Source of the DNA: Caulobacterales bacterium
GTDB taxonomy: Bacteria; Pseudomonadota; Alphaproteobacteria; Caulobacterales; Caulobacteraceae
Length of the DNA: 35,610 nt
Assembly: GCA_016234625.1 (NCBI GenBank)
Contig: JACRBD010000139.1
Coordinates: forward strand, 1-35,610
Direction: 5' to 3'
In this document: in pieces, positions 1-7,947 of the stretch
How positions within the stretch are numbered: the first letter of the stretch is position 1
Layout of the letters: the number at the start of each line of letters is the position of its first letter
Notes under the pieces: model-generated
Databases searched by the model: none
Told to the model about the DNA's origin: nothing
Seen by the model: the letters and a program-made list of their open reading frames with translations, nothing else
Translations under genes and position numbers: made by a program

Positions 1-814
1 GCAGCAGGGCCATGGCGCGGGCCCGGTTCTTGTGCTGCGAGCGCTCCTCTTGGACGAACACCACGATGCCGGTGGGCAAGTGGGTGATGCGGATCGCCGA
101 CTCGGTCTTGTTGACGTGCTGGCCGCCGGCGCCGCTGGAGCGGTAGGTGTCGATGCGCAGGTCGGCGTCGTTGATCTCGATTTCCACGTCCTCGACCTCG
201 GGCAGGACGGCGACGGTGGCGGCGCTGGTGTGGATGCGGCCCTGGGCCTCGGTGGCCGGCACCCGCTGGACCCGGTGCACGCCGCTCTCGAACTTCAGCC
301 GGCCGAACACGCCATCGCCGGTGATCGAGGCGATGATCTCCTTGAAGCCGCCCATCTCGCCTTCGGAGATGCTGTCGATCTCCACCCGCCAGCCGCGGCT
401 GGCGGCGTAGCGCTGGTACATGCGGAACAGGTCGCCGGCGAACAGGGCCGCCTCGTCGCCGCCGGTGCCGGCGCGCACTTCCAGGATGGCCGAGGCGTTC
501 TCGTCCCTGTCGCGCGGGGCGAGCAGCAGGGCCACGTCGCGCTCCATGTCCGGCAGCTTCGCTTCCAGCCGCTCCAGCTCGTCGCGCGCCAGTTCGGATA
601 TGTCTGGGTCGCTGTCGGCGGCCATGACTTCGAGCTCAGGCTTCTCGGCCAGCACCTTCTCCAGGGCCAGCACCGCCTCGGCGACGGGCCTCAGCTCGGC
701 ATGCTCCTTTGACAGCCGCACGATCTCCGGACCCTCCGTGGCCGCGCCCATGCGGGCCTCGATCTCGCGGAAACGGTCGAGCACCTGGTCGAGGCGGGCC
801 TGGGGAAGACGCAA
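1..814 (-). CDS. prfA: Peptide chain release factor 1 (3' end outside window)
   Basis: Class I release factor that reads UAA and UAG in the ribosomal A site and triggers hydrolysis of peptidyl-tRNA. The first 271 codons are present; the family is about 355-360 residues, so the C-terminus lies beyond the left edge. The PAT stop-codon recognition tripeptide is at residues 186-188 and the catalytic GGQ at 230-232, followed by HVNKTESA, matching RF1 spacing. The start is read as TTG at 814, giving [15 protein letters not shown], which looks like the normal N-terminus; the next ATG is about 20 codons inside the conserved helical domain. The gene is intact as far as it can be seen. RF1 reads UAG, which bears on the amber codon in fliG in this window. 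Confidence 0.96.
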   Translation of the reverse strand, partial: MRLPQARLDQVLDRFREIEARMGAATEGPEIVRLSKEHAELRPVAEAVLALEKVLAEKPELEVMAADSDPDISELARDELERLEAKLPDMERDVALLLAPRDRDENASAILEVRAGTGGDEAALFAGDLFRMYQRYAASRGWRVEIDSISEGEMGGFKEIIASITGDGVFGRLKFESGVHRVQRVPATEAQGRIHTSAATVAVLPEVEDVEIEINDADLRIDTYRSSGAGGQHVNKTESAIRITHLPTGIVVFVQEERSQHKNRARAMALL

Positions 815-894
815 GGTTGGCTATCCGGAGTGGGCGGCGGGAAGGGGCCGCTGTTTACAGCGACGGGTGGCGTGCTGTCGATGGAGCAGACAAT

Positions 895-1072
895 CCTCCC
901 CGTTTGCGGGGAGGGGGACCATGCGGAGCATGGTGGAGGGGGCGGCGCCGCCGCGGCCGGATCGTCCCGATTACCGCTGCCGGCCGAGACCGGCGTTCTG
1001 GCTCCGACCGCCGAAGCCGGTGCTGCCCCCTCAGTCAGGCTCCGCCTGACAGCTCCCCGGCAAGCGGGGAGC
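895..1072. repeat. Cluster of GC-rich hairpins between prfA and the M23 peptidase gene
   Basis: Four inverted repeats lie in under 180 bp: CCTCCCCG/CGGGGAGG (895-902/907-914), CCATGC/GCATGG (919-924/928-933), GTCAGGC/GCCTGAC (1034-1040/1044-1050) and GCTCCCCG/CGGGGAGC (1052-1059/1065-1072). The outer two share the CTCCCCG core in mirrored order, so the block looks like one composite palindromic element. It fills most of the space between the M23 stop and the prfA start. Such intergenic palindromic units are common in Caulobacteraceae; no coding potential is evident. Confidence 0.6.
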
Positions 1073-1083
1073 GTAGAGGAGAA

Positions 1084-2487
1084 TCACCCCGCCCGCGGAC
1101 GCAAACCCGCGCGCGGGGCCGAGAAGTCCGAGCCGGCCAGCTTCTTGGTCGGGCCGGGTTCGGCCGGCGCCTTGGGCGCGGGGATCGAGGCGGCCGTGCG
1201 GCGCGGGGCGATCAGGGCCTCGACGCGTTTCTTGGTGGCGTTGAAGTTGGCCACGTCGCGCGGATCGACGCTGGTCCCGGTCGGAATCTTGGCGCCGAGC
1301 GGATTGACCCGGCGGCCCTTGAGCCAGACCTCGTAGTGCAGGTGGGGGCCGGTGGAGGCGCCGGTGGAGCCCGACCAGGCGATCACCTGGCCCTGGCTGA
1401 CGCGCTGTCCCGCCCGGCAGCCCTTGCCGAAGCGTGACAGGTGGCCGTAGCCTGTCTCGTAGCCGCCCGCATGGCGGATGCGCACCCAGTTGCCGTAGCC
1501 GCCCCAGCGGCGGCACTCGACGACGACGCCGTCGCCGGCGGCCAGGATCGGCGTGCCCGTGCCGACCCCGAAGTCGATGCCCTGGTGCATCTTGTTGTAG
1601 CCGAGGATCGGATGCCGGCGGAAACCGAAGCTGGAGGTGATCCGGGCGCCGTCGACCGGCGCGCGCAGCAGGAAGCCCTTGATGCTCTTGCCGATGGAAT
1701 CGAGGAAGGTCCGCTTCCCGTCGGCGCGGGTGAAGCCGTAGAAGCGCTGGCCCTTGATCTCGGCGTACTGCAGGCCGCCGGCCTCGACCGTGCGGCCGCT
1801 CTCGGTGACCTTGCGGTCGAACACCAGGCAGAACGGGTCGCCGGCCTTGATGTCGCTCGAGAAGTCGATCTTGTGCGAGAACAGCTTGGAGGCTTCGGCC
1901 ACGACGGCGGCGTTGGCGCCGACGGCCACCGCGCTCTCGTGGAACGAGCCCTGCATCCGGCCGCAGGTGGCGACGGTCTCGGGTTTGACGGTCTCTTCGA
2001 GCTCGCGCAGACGCAGGGCGCCGTCGAAGGTGCGCGAGACGGTCAGGGTGCTGGCCGCGCCGGTGCGCATCGACAGGCCGATCAGGCGGGCGGGTCCGCG
2101 ACGGCCGTGCGGCTTGGCCACCGAGGCGACGAAGTCCATGCCGGCGCGGATGTTCACCGTGTCCATGGCCTGGGCCAGGACGCGGACGGCCAGGCGGGCG
2201 TCGGTGGGGGCCACGCCGCTGCGCAGCACGGCCGCCTCAAGGGTCTCGCCGGGGCGGACCTCGACGGCGATGTTCTGGCCACGGTCGAAGCCCGGCTGGG
2301 CCTCGGCGCGGGCGAAGGCGATATGCTGCAGGGCCGCCAGAGCGGCGGCGTCGAGGGGCTGGGCGACCGTGCCGACGGGGCCGCCGGTCAGGTTCCAGCA
2401 GAGGCCAAGGACGGCGAACCCGCCAACGGCGACAAGGATCTTCGGCGCGAAGCGGAGCGTCGGTCGCCTGGGATCGAATTCCTGCAT
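1084..2487 (-). CDS. Membrane-anchored M23 family metallopeptidase (murein endopeptidase)
   Basis: Predicted periplasmic zinc endopeptidase acting on peptidoglycan cross-links. Of 467 residues, about 14-36 form an N-terminal signal anchor. Residues about 65-135 resemble the OapA/LysM-like module that precedes M23 domains (PGETLEAAVLRSGV). The C-terminal lysostaphin-type catalytic domain starts near residue 285. Expected zinc and catalytic residues are visible: H301 and D305 in HQGID, and H382 and H384 in HLHYEV. The peptidase therefore looks active, unlike EnvC-type degenerate members. The tail after about residue 420 is low-complexity, rich in Ala and Pro. It is transcribed towards prfA, but the hairpin block separates them. 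The cellular role (division, elongation or other) cannot be told from sequence. Confidence 0.9.
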   Translation of the reverse strand: MQEFDPRRPTLRFAPKILVAVGGFAVLGLCWNLTGGPVGTVAQPLDAAALAALQHIAFARAEAQPGFDRGQNIAVEVRPGETLEAAVLRSGVAPTDARLAVRVLAQAMDTVNIRAGMDFVASVAKPHGRRGPARLIGLSMRTGAASTLTVSRTFDGALRLRELEETVKPETVATCGRMQGSFHESAVAVGANAAVVAEASKLFSHKIDFSSDIKAGDPFCLVFDRKVTESGRTVEAGGLQYAEIKGQRFYGFTRADGKRTFLDSIGKSIKGFLLRAPVDGARITSSFGFRRHPILGYNKMHQGIDFGVGTGTPILAAGDGVVVECRRWGGYGNWVRIRHAGGYETGYGHLSRFGKGCRAGQRVSQGQVIAWSGSTGASTGPHLHYEVWLKGRRVNPLGAKIPTGTSVDPRDVANFNATKKRVEALIAPRRTAASIPAPKAPAEPGPTKKLAGSDFSAPRAGLRPRAG

Positions 2488-2635
2488 CGTTCCCCCGTCA
2501 GTTTACGATGCCGTACTGGGTTCAAATTGGCACGGCTGGGTAGCCCCCCAGCAACTCGCGCGCCGTTTTCTGCCCGGTCACGCCCCCGAAACGCAAGCAA
2601 TATTCGGTGCTTCGGCCCTTTTGTCACGCCCACCG

Positions 2636-3040
2636 TTAAGGTTTTGGCGCCACCCGCTCGCCGTCTTCCTTGACGAACGCCGCCGGCGGATTGTCGAGCA
2701 GGCCAAAGACGATTTCCGAGGGCCGGCAAAGGGCCACGCCCCTGGGGGACTCGACGATCGGCCGTTCGACCAGGATCGGGTGGGCGACCATGGCGTCGAG
2801 GATCGCGTTAACACTTTTCGCGGGGTCGGTGAGGCCCAGGTCCTCGGCCGGCGTGCCGCGCACCCGCAGGATGTCGCGCGGCGTCTTGCCCATCCGGGCC
2901 AGCAGCGCCTTCAGCTGGGGCCTGGTCCAGCCCGCTTTCAGGTATTCGACAACCACCGGTTCGACGCCGGACTCGCGGATCATGGCCAGGGTGTTGCGGG
3001 AGGTGCCGCAGGCGGGATTGTGGAAGATGGTCACGATCAT
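2636..3040 (-). CDS. arsC: Arsenate reductase, glutaredoxin-linked ArsC
   Basis: Reduces As(V) to As(III) in the cytoplasm using glutathione and glutaredoxin. The 134-residue protein follows the E. coli plasmid R773 ArsC pattern closely: NPACGTSRNT with catalytic C11, then HPILVERPIV and CRPSEIV near the C-terminus. The ATG at 3040 was chosen because it starts exactly at the conserved MIVTIFHNPAC; a further-upstream ATG at 3067 would add nine non-conserved residues inside the aquaporin gene. The start overlaps the aqpS stop by 4 bp, so the two are translationally coupled. The As(III) produced would leave through the neighbouring channel. Confidence 0.95.
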   Translation of the reverse strand: MIVTIFHNPACGTSRNTLAMIRESGVEPVVVEYLKAGWTRPQLKALLARMGKTPRDILRVRGTPAEDLGLTDPAKSVNAILDAMVAHPILVERPIVESPRGVALCRPSEIVFGLLDNPPAAFVKEDGERVAPKP

Positions 3041-3714
3041 GGGGCCGGTTTCTCCTTCAGCAGCCATCCGAAGGCAAGCAGGGCCGCCACCGCGCCGACC
3101 AGTTGGCCGAGCAGAAAGCCCGGGACGGAGGCCGGCGCGATCCCCGCGAAACTGTCGCTCAGCGACCGGGCCAGGGTCACGGCCGGGTTGGCGAACGAGG
3201 TCGAGGCGGTGAACCAGTAGGCGGCGGTGATGTACAGGCCGACGCAGACGGCGGTCAGGTCCGGCCGGAATTTCGAGACGCCCAGGATGGTCCCGACCAG
3301 GCCGAAGGTCGCCACCGCCTCGCTGAACGCCTGGGCCGGTCCTTCGCGCAGCTTCTCCGACACCTGCAGGATCGGCATTGCGAACATGGCGTGAGCGACC
3401 CAGACGCCGAAGACCGCGCCGACGGTCTGGGCGGCGGCGTAGGCCAGGGCGGCGACGGGCGCGATCTCCTGCTTCAGCGCCATCACCAGCGTCACCGCCG
3501 GATTGAAGTGGGCGCCGGAGACCGGGCCGAACACCGTGATCAGCACCACCAGCCCCGCGCCGGTGGCCAGGGTGTTGCCCAGCAGGGCGATGGCGACATT
3601 GCCGCCGGCCAGGGTCTCGCCCATCACCCCCGAGCCGATGACGACGGCGAGCAGCAGGGCGGTCCCAAGAGCCTCGGCGACGAGGCGGCGGGCCAGTGTG
3701 AAGGGCATCAGCAA
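3037..3714 (-). CDS. aqpS: Aquaglyceroporin of the ars operon (AqpS-like arsenite channel)
   Basis: MIP-family channel of 225 residues with six expected membrane segments and two NPA boxes, at 71-73 (HFNPAVTL) and 176-178 (FANPAVTL). It lies between arsR and arsC, and no arsB or acr3 pump is in the operon, so it probably releases arsenite down its gradient as described for Sinorhizobium meliloti AqpS. The residue after the second NPA, usually Arg in water-selective aquaporins, is Val179, which suits a wider pore for uncharged As(OH)3. The ATG at 3714 overlaps the arsR stop codon region; an ATG two codons later is also possible. The arsenite role is inferred from context, the channel family from sequence. 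Confidence 0.88.
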   Translation of the reverse strand: MLMPFTLARRLVAEALGTALLLAVVIGSGVMGETLAGGNVAIALLGNTLATGAGLVVLITVFGPVSGAHFNPAVTLVMALKQEIAPVAALAYAAAQTVGAVFGVWVAHAMFAMPILQVSEKLREGPAQAFSEAVATFGLVGTILGVSKFRPDLTAVCVGLYITAAYWFTASTSFANPAVTLARSLSDSFAGIAPASVPGFLLGQLVGAVAALLAFGWLLKEKPAP

Positions 3715-4058
3715 ACCTTCGCGCCGCAGGTCTGGCCGCCGGTGAATCCCGCCAGCGAACCGCAGATGGCCGGCTCGCCCTGGCAGCAGTCCTCGACCAG
3801 GAAGGTCAACAGGCCGCGCATGACGTCGTAGTCGGCGGTGTAGATGATCTGCCGGCCGTCGCGCCGCGAGCGGGCCAGGCCCGCCTGGGTCAGGATGTTG
3901 AGATTGGCCGACAGGGTGTTGCTCAGGCTGCCCGTGGCCTCGGCGATGCGACCGGCCGGCAGGCCCTCCGCCCCGGCCTTCACCAGCAGGCGGAAGACCG
4001 CCAGCCGGCCGGGATGGGCAAGCGCCGACAGGGCGACGACGGCGTCAGTCTGTTCCAT
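3708..4058 (-). CDS. arsR: ArsR-family arsenite-responsive repressor
   Basis: Winged-helix repressor of 116 residues. The family core is visible (LAHPGRLAVFRLL at 13-25, then the recognition region SLSNTLSANLNILTQAGL and a wing with RRDGRQIIYTAD). Five cysteines sit in the C-terminal third: C91, C92, C99, C111 and C116. The C91-C92-x6-C99 arrangement resembles the C-terminal As(III) site described for Acidithiobacillus ferrooxidans ArsR rather than the R773 site in helix 3. The ATG at 4058 gives the normal family N-terminus; upstream in-frame sequence falls within a repeat element. It overlaps aqpS, and the operon order is arsI-arsR-aqpS-arsC. Confidence 0.93.
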   Translation of the reverse strand: MEQTDAVVALSALAHPGRLAVFRLLVKAGAEGLPAGRIAEATGSLSNTLSANLNILTQAGLARSRRDGRQIIYTADYDVMRGLLTFLVEDCCQGEPAICGSLAGFTGGQTCGAKVC

Positions 4059-4089
4059 GATTCGAGAATAGCGGAATTTTGTGACAGAC

Positions 4090-4203
4090 GTGCGTGGTTC
4101 GACACGCGCTCTTCGAGCGCTGCTCACCATGACGTGGAGGGGTGGTTCATCACAAATGCACGTCATCCTGAGCAGGCCCGCAGGGCCGTGTCGAAGGACG
4201 CAC
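4090..4203. repeat. Long imperfect hairpin repeat between arsI and arsR (family 2, copy 1)
   Basis: The outer arms are 4090-4105 and 4188-4203 (14 of 16 positions pair; right arm GTGTCGAAGGACGCAC). The inner arms are about 4119-4136 and 4159-4177 (CACGTCATCCTGAGCAGGC side). The same sequence recurs at 27629-27725. It begins exactly one base after the arsI stop codon and fills most of the 145-bp gap before arsR, so transcripts running from arsI to arsR must pass through a strong hairpin. Confidence 0.75.
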
Positions 4204-4647
4204 TCAGCCGCAGCAGCCCGCCACCGCGGGCGCCGGCGCAGCCAAGGCCGCCGCCACATGGGCCTGTTCGCCCTCGCCATAGGTGGTGGCCTCGCCGAAG
4301 GTGTGGAAGGTCTCCCAGCGCACGCCGGACGGATCGACCACCCAGCTCTTGTCGCCTTTGGCGTAGCAGCAGGTGATCGCTTCCTGGTCGAGGGTGGTCT
4401 CGCCGGCCGCCTTCAGGCGCGTGGCCATTTCGGCCAGCTCGGCGGACGTCTCGGCCTGGACGCCGACATGGTCGATGCCGGCGGCCCGGTCGCGCTGCGA
4501 GATGGCCAGGTTCACCCGGGGGTCCTCGAGCATCCATTTGGCGTAGTCGTCCTTCACCACCGACGGCTGGGCGCCGAACAGGGTGGAATAGAAGCCGATC
4601 GAGCGGTTCAGGTCCTCGACGGCGATATGCAGGTGCAGGCGTTTCAT
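4204..4647 (-). CDS. arsI: ArsI-like organoarsenical C-As lyase (VOC/glyoxalase fold)
   Basis: A 147-residue VOC-superfamily protein. ArsI enzymes are Fe(II)-dependent dioxygenases that cleave the C-As bond of trivalent methyl- and aromatic arsenicals. The expected metal ligands are H5, H60 and E112, and the substrate thiol pair is C93-C94 (ITCCYAKGDK), almost the same spacing as H5/H62/E115 and C96/C97 in characterised Bacillus ArsI. The older name for this family is CadI (cadmium-induced protein). The C-terminus adds an Ala-rich tail ending GCCG, possibly another thiol site. It is the first gene of the ars operon and is preceded by an AT-rich promoter. The presence of arsI suggests the operon handles methylated as well as inorganic arsenic. 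Confidence 0.88.
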   Translation of the reverse strand: MKRLHLHIAVEDLNRSIGFYSTLFGAQPSVVKDDYAKWMLEDPRVNLAISQRDRAAGIDHVGVQAETSAELAEMATRLKAAGETTLDQEAITCCYAKGDKSWVVDPSGVRWETFHTFGEATTYGEGEQAHVAAALAAPAPAVAGCCG

Positions 4648-4666
4648 GGCGATCTCCTATAAATCG

Positions 4667-4703
4667 ATAATTCCAGAAATATAGAAATATAAGATCAAGT
4701 CAA
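4667..4703 (-). promoter_or_regulatory. Predicted arsI promoter with ArsR-type operator
   Basis: On the minus strand, TTGACT (4703-4698) is followed after 16 bp by TATTTC (4681-4676), a plausible sigma-70 promoter in an AT-rich pocket that contrasts with its surroundings. TATATTTC occurs twice in tandem across the spacer and -10. An imperfect palindrome centred on TTCTGGAA covers 4667-4682, where an ArsR dimer could block RNA polymerase. A ribosome-binding site (TAGGAG) lies just before the ATG at 4647. This is inferred; no footprint is known. Confidence 0.6.
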
Positions 4704-4729
4704 GAGGTGGAACCGAGCGGGTCGTGGCC

Positions 4730-7123
4730 CTACCAGGTTAGCGTTGTCTTGCCCGTGGTGACGGTCGAGTCCGAAAGGTCGAACGGCATCACGTCCGAGG
4801 GGCGTGGGGGCAGCGGTTTGGCCTTCGTGGGCCAGGACTCCTCGACCAGGGCGAAGCGAACATCGACGGATCCCGGCCCGGCCGGCGTCAGGAAGATCTG
4901 ATTGGCCCTGGGCCCTCCCACCAACCGAATATGCACCCACTCGTTTGCCTTGGGCTTCAAGGTCGAAACGGCGCGGTCAATCTGGACCAATCCGATCGCG
5001 GCGGTTGACCGGATATCGAGGGCCACAACCCTGTAGGGCGCGGTGCGTACGCCGATCCGGCCGTCCGGCAGCCGGTAGGCCGAGACCTGAGGTGGTCCCA
5101 TGGAGCCCGGCCGCGCCGGCGCGGCCCAGGAAGGTCGGCGTCCGAACGGCCTGAGGTCCTGCTTATTGATCTTGCCCCCCTCCGCTTCGAGTGCCTTTCG
5201 GGTCCAGGGAGAGAGTGTCGATTCCGTCGACGCCAGGACGGTCTTGCCCGTGTCGATGTCGCGTACGTGGAACACCGTGGTCGCCTGCGGGTGGCGCGGG
5301 GTCCACGGATCGCTGAACCGCACCACGCCGACCAGCGCCACCCCCAGCGCCAGCAGGACCACGGCCGGCGCCAGCGACAGGCGCGGCATCGAGCCCGGCC
5401 AGGCCAGCGGCCAGACCAGGAAGGCGCCCAGCCACAGGTACAGGCCGAGGATCTCCGGCATGTCGAGGCCCTGGGAGACCACATGGAAGAACACCGCCAG
5501 CCAGCCACCGCCCAGGGCGGCCAGAAGCACCAGGCCGGCCGTGCGGGAGCGGTCCATCCGCGTGCCCATCAGGCTCGCCGCCGCGCCCAGGCCCGCCAGC
5601 GCCAGCGGCCAGGCCACCAGGAAGGCCACCGCCGGCAGCATGGCCTGCAGGACTGTCCCTACGGTCAGCCCGGTGAGCAGAACCCCCAGCCAGGCGCCGG
5701 GCAGCTTCGCCGGCTTGCCGAACGCGCCATAGCCGAGGGTCGCCGTGGCCAGCCCCAGGATGACGCCCTTGATGTCCCAGCCGCCGAAGGCCAGGCACAG
5801 CAGCCCGCCCATCAGGCCCGCGCCGGCCAGCCACAGCCGCGTCCGGGGCCGCGCAAGCAGGCCAGGACCCAACAGCAGGGCGCCCAGGCCCAGCGTCGCC
5901 AGCGCGGTCTCCCACAGGCTCCATCGCGCCAGCAGCGGCCGCTGCTCCATGAAGCCGAACTCCACGCCCGTGGCCAGCCGCGCCATGTGCAGCAGCAGGG
6001 CCGCCCCGACGAGCAGGAACAGCGCCGCCCCAGCGCCGCGCGCCACGTCCGGCCATTTGAAATCCTCAGACGCCCGCCCGCGCGCCCAACCCAGTCCGAT
6101 CAGGCCCGCCGCGATCAGCAGGGCGATCCAGCCGCCCCAGGCCGGGTAGGCCAGCACATGATCACCGAAGGTCCCGCTGTAGACCGCGTCCGGCGCCTTG
6201 CCCGGCAGGGTCTCGGCGAAGGCGAGGTCCGATGCGGCGGCCAGGGCCTGCTGGCCCATGCTGTCGACCGATCCACGGTCGAGATTGGCCAGGGTCGAGG
6301 TCGGCGAGTGGTAGTCGAACTGTCGCCCGATGAAGGCGAAGTTCAGCCCGCGAATGCCGGCATCCTTCGACACGGTGAAGTCGGTGTCGTTGGGCATCTG
6401 GCTGTAGAGGAACACGGCCAGAGAATTGCTGATCGGCCTGACCGCCGAGCGGGCGAAGACCGGGATCAGGGCGCCATTGCCCGGGCCGGTCTGGAACATG
6501 TTGGCCCGGCCGCCGCCGCCCCGGCTCTCAAGGTTGATCAGCAATCCGATGCGTTTGCGCAGGGGATGCTCGGCGAAGAACAGCCGCGCGCCCAGTAGGC
6601 CCGCCTCCTCGCCGTCGGTGAGGATGACGATGACGTCGCGTTCGGGCGTTCCCTTCGCCTTGAGGGCGCGGACCACCTCCAGGACCACGGCCACGCCGGT
6701 CGCGTCGTCGGCGGCGCCGGGGGAGGCGGGCACGCTGTCGTAGTGGGCCATCAGGGCCAGAGCCGGCTTCGATCGGTCCTTTCCGGGCAGGACGCCGACG
6801 ATGTTCTCGACGTTGCCGCCGACGATCCAGGCCTCCTTGCCATAGGTGTTGGACTGCAGGCCGAGGCCCGCCTGGACCGCCGGCTGAAGGTCCAGGGAGG
6901 TCATCCGGCCGATCAGGTAGTCGCGCACGGCGGCGTTGGCCGGCGAGCCGATCGGATGCGGACGGGCCGCGATGCGCCGGATGTCCAGCAGGGCGATGGG
7001 CGTGTTGAAGCCGGTCGTGGACAGATCGACGGGGACCACTGTCGGGTCCGGCGCCCGCGCGCCCAGCCAGGCGACCAGCATGGCGCCCGCCAGCGCCGCC
7101 GCCAGGGCGATTGTCCGTCCCAT
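4730..7123 (-). CDS. Multi-spanning membrane M28 family aminopeptidase
   Basis: A 797-residue protein with an N-terminal signal anchor (about residues 4-22), an M28 zinc-peptidase domain (about 55-320), then a C-terminal half with many hydrophobic segments and a soluble C-terminal domain of about 190 residues. Di-zinc and catalytic positions are visible: H127 and D129 in HYDSVP, D139 in GAADDATG, the E172-E173 pair in TDGEEAGLLG, E199 in NLESRG, and the late HSPTST histidine. The overall layout resembles eukaryotic Pff1/ERMP1 vacuolar or ER membrane proteases. The ATG at 7123 is preferred because GGGAGGAAC precedes it and hydrophobic signal sequence follows; the longer reading from 7183 lacks both. 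Substrate unknown; probably peptides in the periplasm. Confidence 0.87.
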   Translation of the reverse strand: MGRTIALAAALAGAMLVAWLGARAPDPTVVPVDLSTTGFNTPIALLDIRRIAARPHPIGSPANAAVRDYLIGRMTSLDLQPAVQAGLGLQSNTYGKEAWIVGGNVENIVGVLPGKDRSKPALALMAHYDSVPASPGAADDATGVAVVLEVVRALKAKGTPERDVIVILTDGEEAGLLGARLFFAEHPLRKRIGLLINLESRGGGGRANMFQTGPGNGALIPVFARSAVRPISNSLAVFLYSQMPNDTDFTVSKDAGIRGLNFAFIGRQFDYHSPTSTLANLDRGSVDSMGQQALAAASDLAFAETLPGKAPDAVYSGTFGDHVLAYPAWGGWIALLIAAGLIGLGWARGRASEDFKWPDVARGAGAALFLLVGAALLLHMARLATGVEFGFMEQRPLLARWSLWETALATLGLGALLLGPGLLARPRTRLWLAGAGLMGGLLCLAFGGWDIKGVILGLATATLGYGAFGKPAKLPGAWLGVLLTGLTVGTVLQAMLPAVAFLVAWPLALAGLGAAASLMGTRMDRSRTAGLVLLAALGGGWLAVFFHVVSQGLDMPEILGLYLWLGAFLVWPLAWPGSMPRLSLAPAVVLLALGVALVGVVRFSDPWTPRHPQATTVFHVRDIDTGKTVLASTESTLSPWTRKALEAEGGKINKQDLRPFGRRPSWAAPARPGSMGPPQVSAYRLPDGRIGVRTAPYRVVALDIRSTAAIGLVQIDRAVSTLKPKANEWVHIRLVGGPRANQIFLTPAGPGSVDVRFALVEESWPTKAKPLPPRPSDVMPFDLSDSTVTTGKTTLTW

Positions 7124-7278
7124 GCCGTTCCTCCCCGAACCGCTCGAAGGGGCAAGGGGTACACGCCCCCGCGCGCCAGGCAATCGGCGATCGGCGCCTC
7201 GACGAACACGGGTCTTGGTCGCCGTCGCCCACGGGTGCTAGCCTTCGCCACTGTCGAGGCCGAGGTCAGGAGCCACCC

Positions 7279-7839
7279 ATGAAGACCGGATATGTCGTCG
7301 CCTTCGTCGCCGCCCTGAGCGCCAGCGCCGTCGCCGCCCGGGCCCAGCCGGTGCAGATTCCCGGCGGCAGCTACCGCGCCAGCTGCAGCAACGTGAACGC
7401 CTATCGCGGCCCGAACGGCGGCAAGATCGTCACCGCCCGCTGCCGCATGGCCAATGGCGGCTGGTTCCAGAGCAGCCTGCGGTTCGACGGCTGCCGGGGA
7501 GACATCGCCAACATCAACGGCCGGCTGATCTGCGGGTCGAACCCCGGCCCGGTCCCCGGCGGCAACCCGGGCCCGCTGCCGCCCGGCAGCCTGACGCTGT
7601 TTGGCCAGCCCGGCTACCGCGGCTCCAGCGTCGTGCTGCGCGGCCCGGCGCCCTCGCTGACGCCCTGGGGGTTTGGCGACAAGGCCAAGTCCCTGCAGAT
7701 TCGCGGCCGCGGCCGCTGGCAGGTCTGCACCAAGGTCAACTACGGCGGCCGTTGCGAGATCATCGGCGACAGCGTCTACGATCTGGCGACCTGGCAGCTG
7801 CGCAACCAGATCTCCTCGGCCCGACCGGTGGGGCGGTAG
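7279..7839 (+). CDS. Secreted protein with CVNH lectin-like and beta/gamma-crystallin domains
   Basis: A 186-residue exported protein. The signal peptide is residues 1-22 (cleavage after ARA). Residues about 29-87 match the cyanovirin-N homology pattern: a GSYRASCSNV start, paired cysteines C36/C55 and C72/C86, then SSLRFDGC and INGRLICG. A Gly/Pro linker (88-103) leads to a beta/gamma-crystallin-like domain at about 104-183 (LTLFGQPGYRGSSVVL, KSLQIRGRGRWQVC) with a likely C150-C159 bond. CVNH domains often bind mannose-type glycans; crystallin folds often bind Ca2+ or stabilise extracellular proteins. The start follows AGGAG. It is divergent from the M28 peptidase gene. Function unknown; surface or extracellular sugar binding is an inference. 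Confidence 0.78.
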   Translation: MKTGYVVAFVAALSASAVAARAQPVQIPGGSYRASCSNVNAYRGPNGGKIVTARCRMANGGWFQSSLRFDGCRGDIANINGRLICGSNPGPVPGGNPGPLPPGSLTLFGQPGYRGSSVVLRGPAPSLTPWGFGDKAKSLQIRGRGRWQVCTKVNYGGRCEIIGDSVYDLATWQLRNQISSARPVGR

Positions 7840-7854
7840 TCCGGGACCGCTTTT

Positions 7855-7925
7855 GGTGTCCCTCGGGACACCATTAGCTGTCCCTCTAGCGCCATCGGGG
7901 ACAGGAAATCATGTCCCGAGGGACA
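7855..7925. repeat. Three TGTCCC/GGGACA hairpins in tandem
   Basis: The region downstream of the crystallin gene carries GGTGTCCC-TC-GGGACACC (7855-7872), then CTGTCCC/GGGGACAG with a 12-bp loop (about 7879-7905), then TGTCCC-GA-GGGACA (about 7912-7925). All share the TGTCCC core that ends the double-hairpin elements elsewhere in this window, but flanks and spacing differ. It lies between two converging genes and could add to termination of the crystallin gene. Confidence 0.55.
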
Positions 7926-7947
7926 CGATATCCAGTCCCCGATGCAG

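Noticed and set aside
1441-2673. A 410-codon plus-strand frame opposite the M23 peptidase
   Set aside because: Same effect: low-complexity Ala/Gly/Asp translation against a well-conserved gene on the minus strand.
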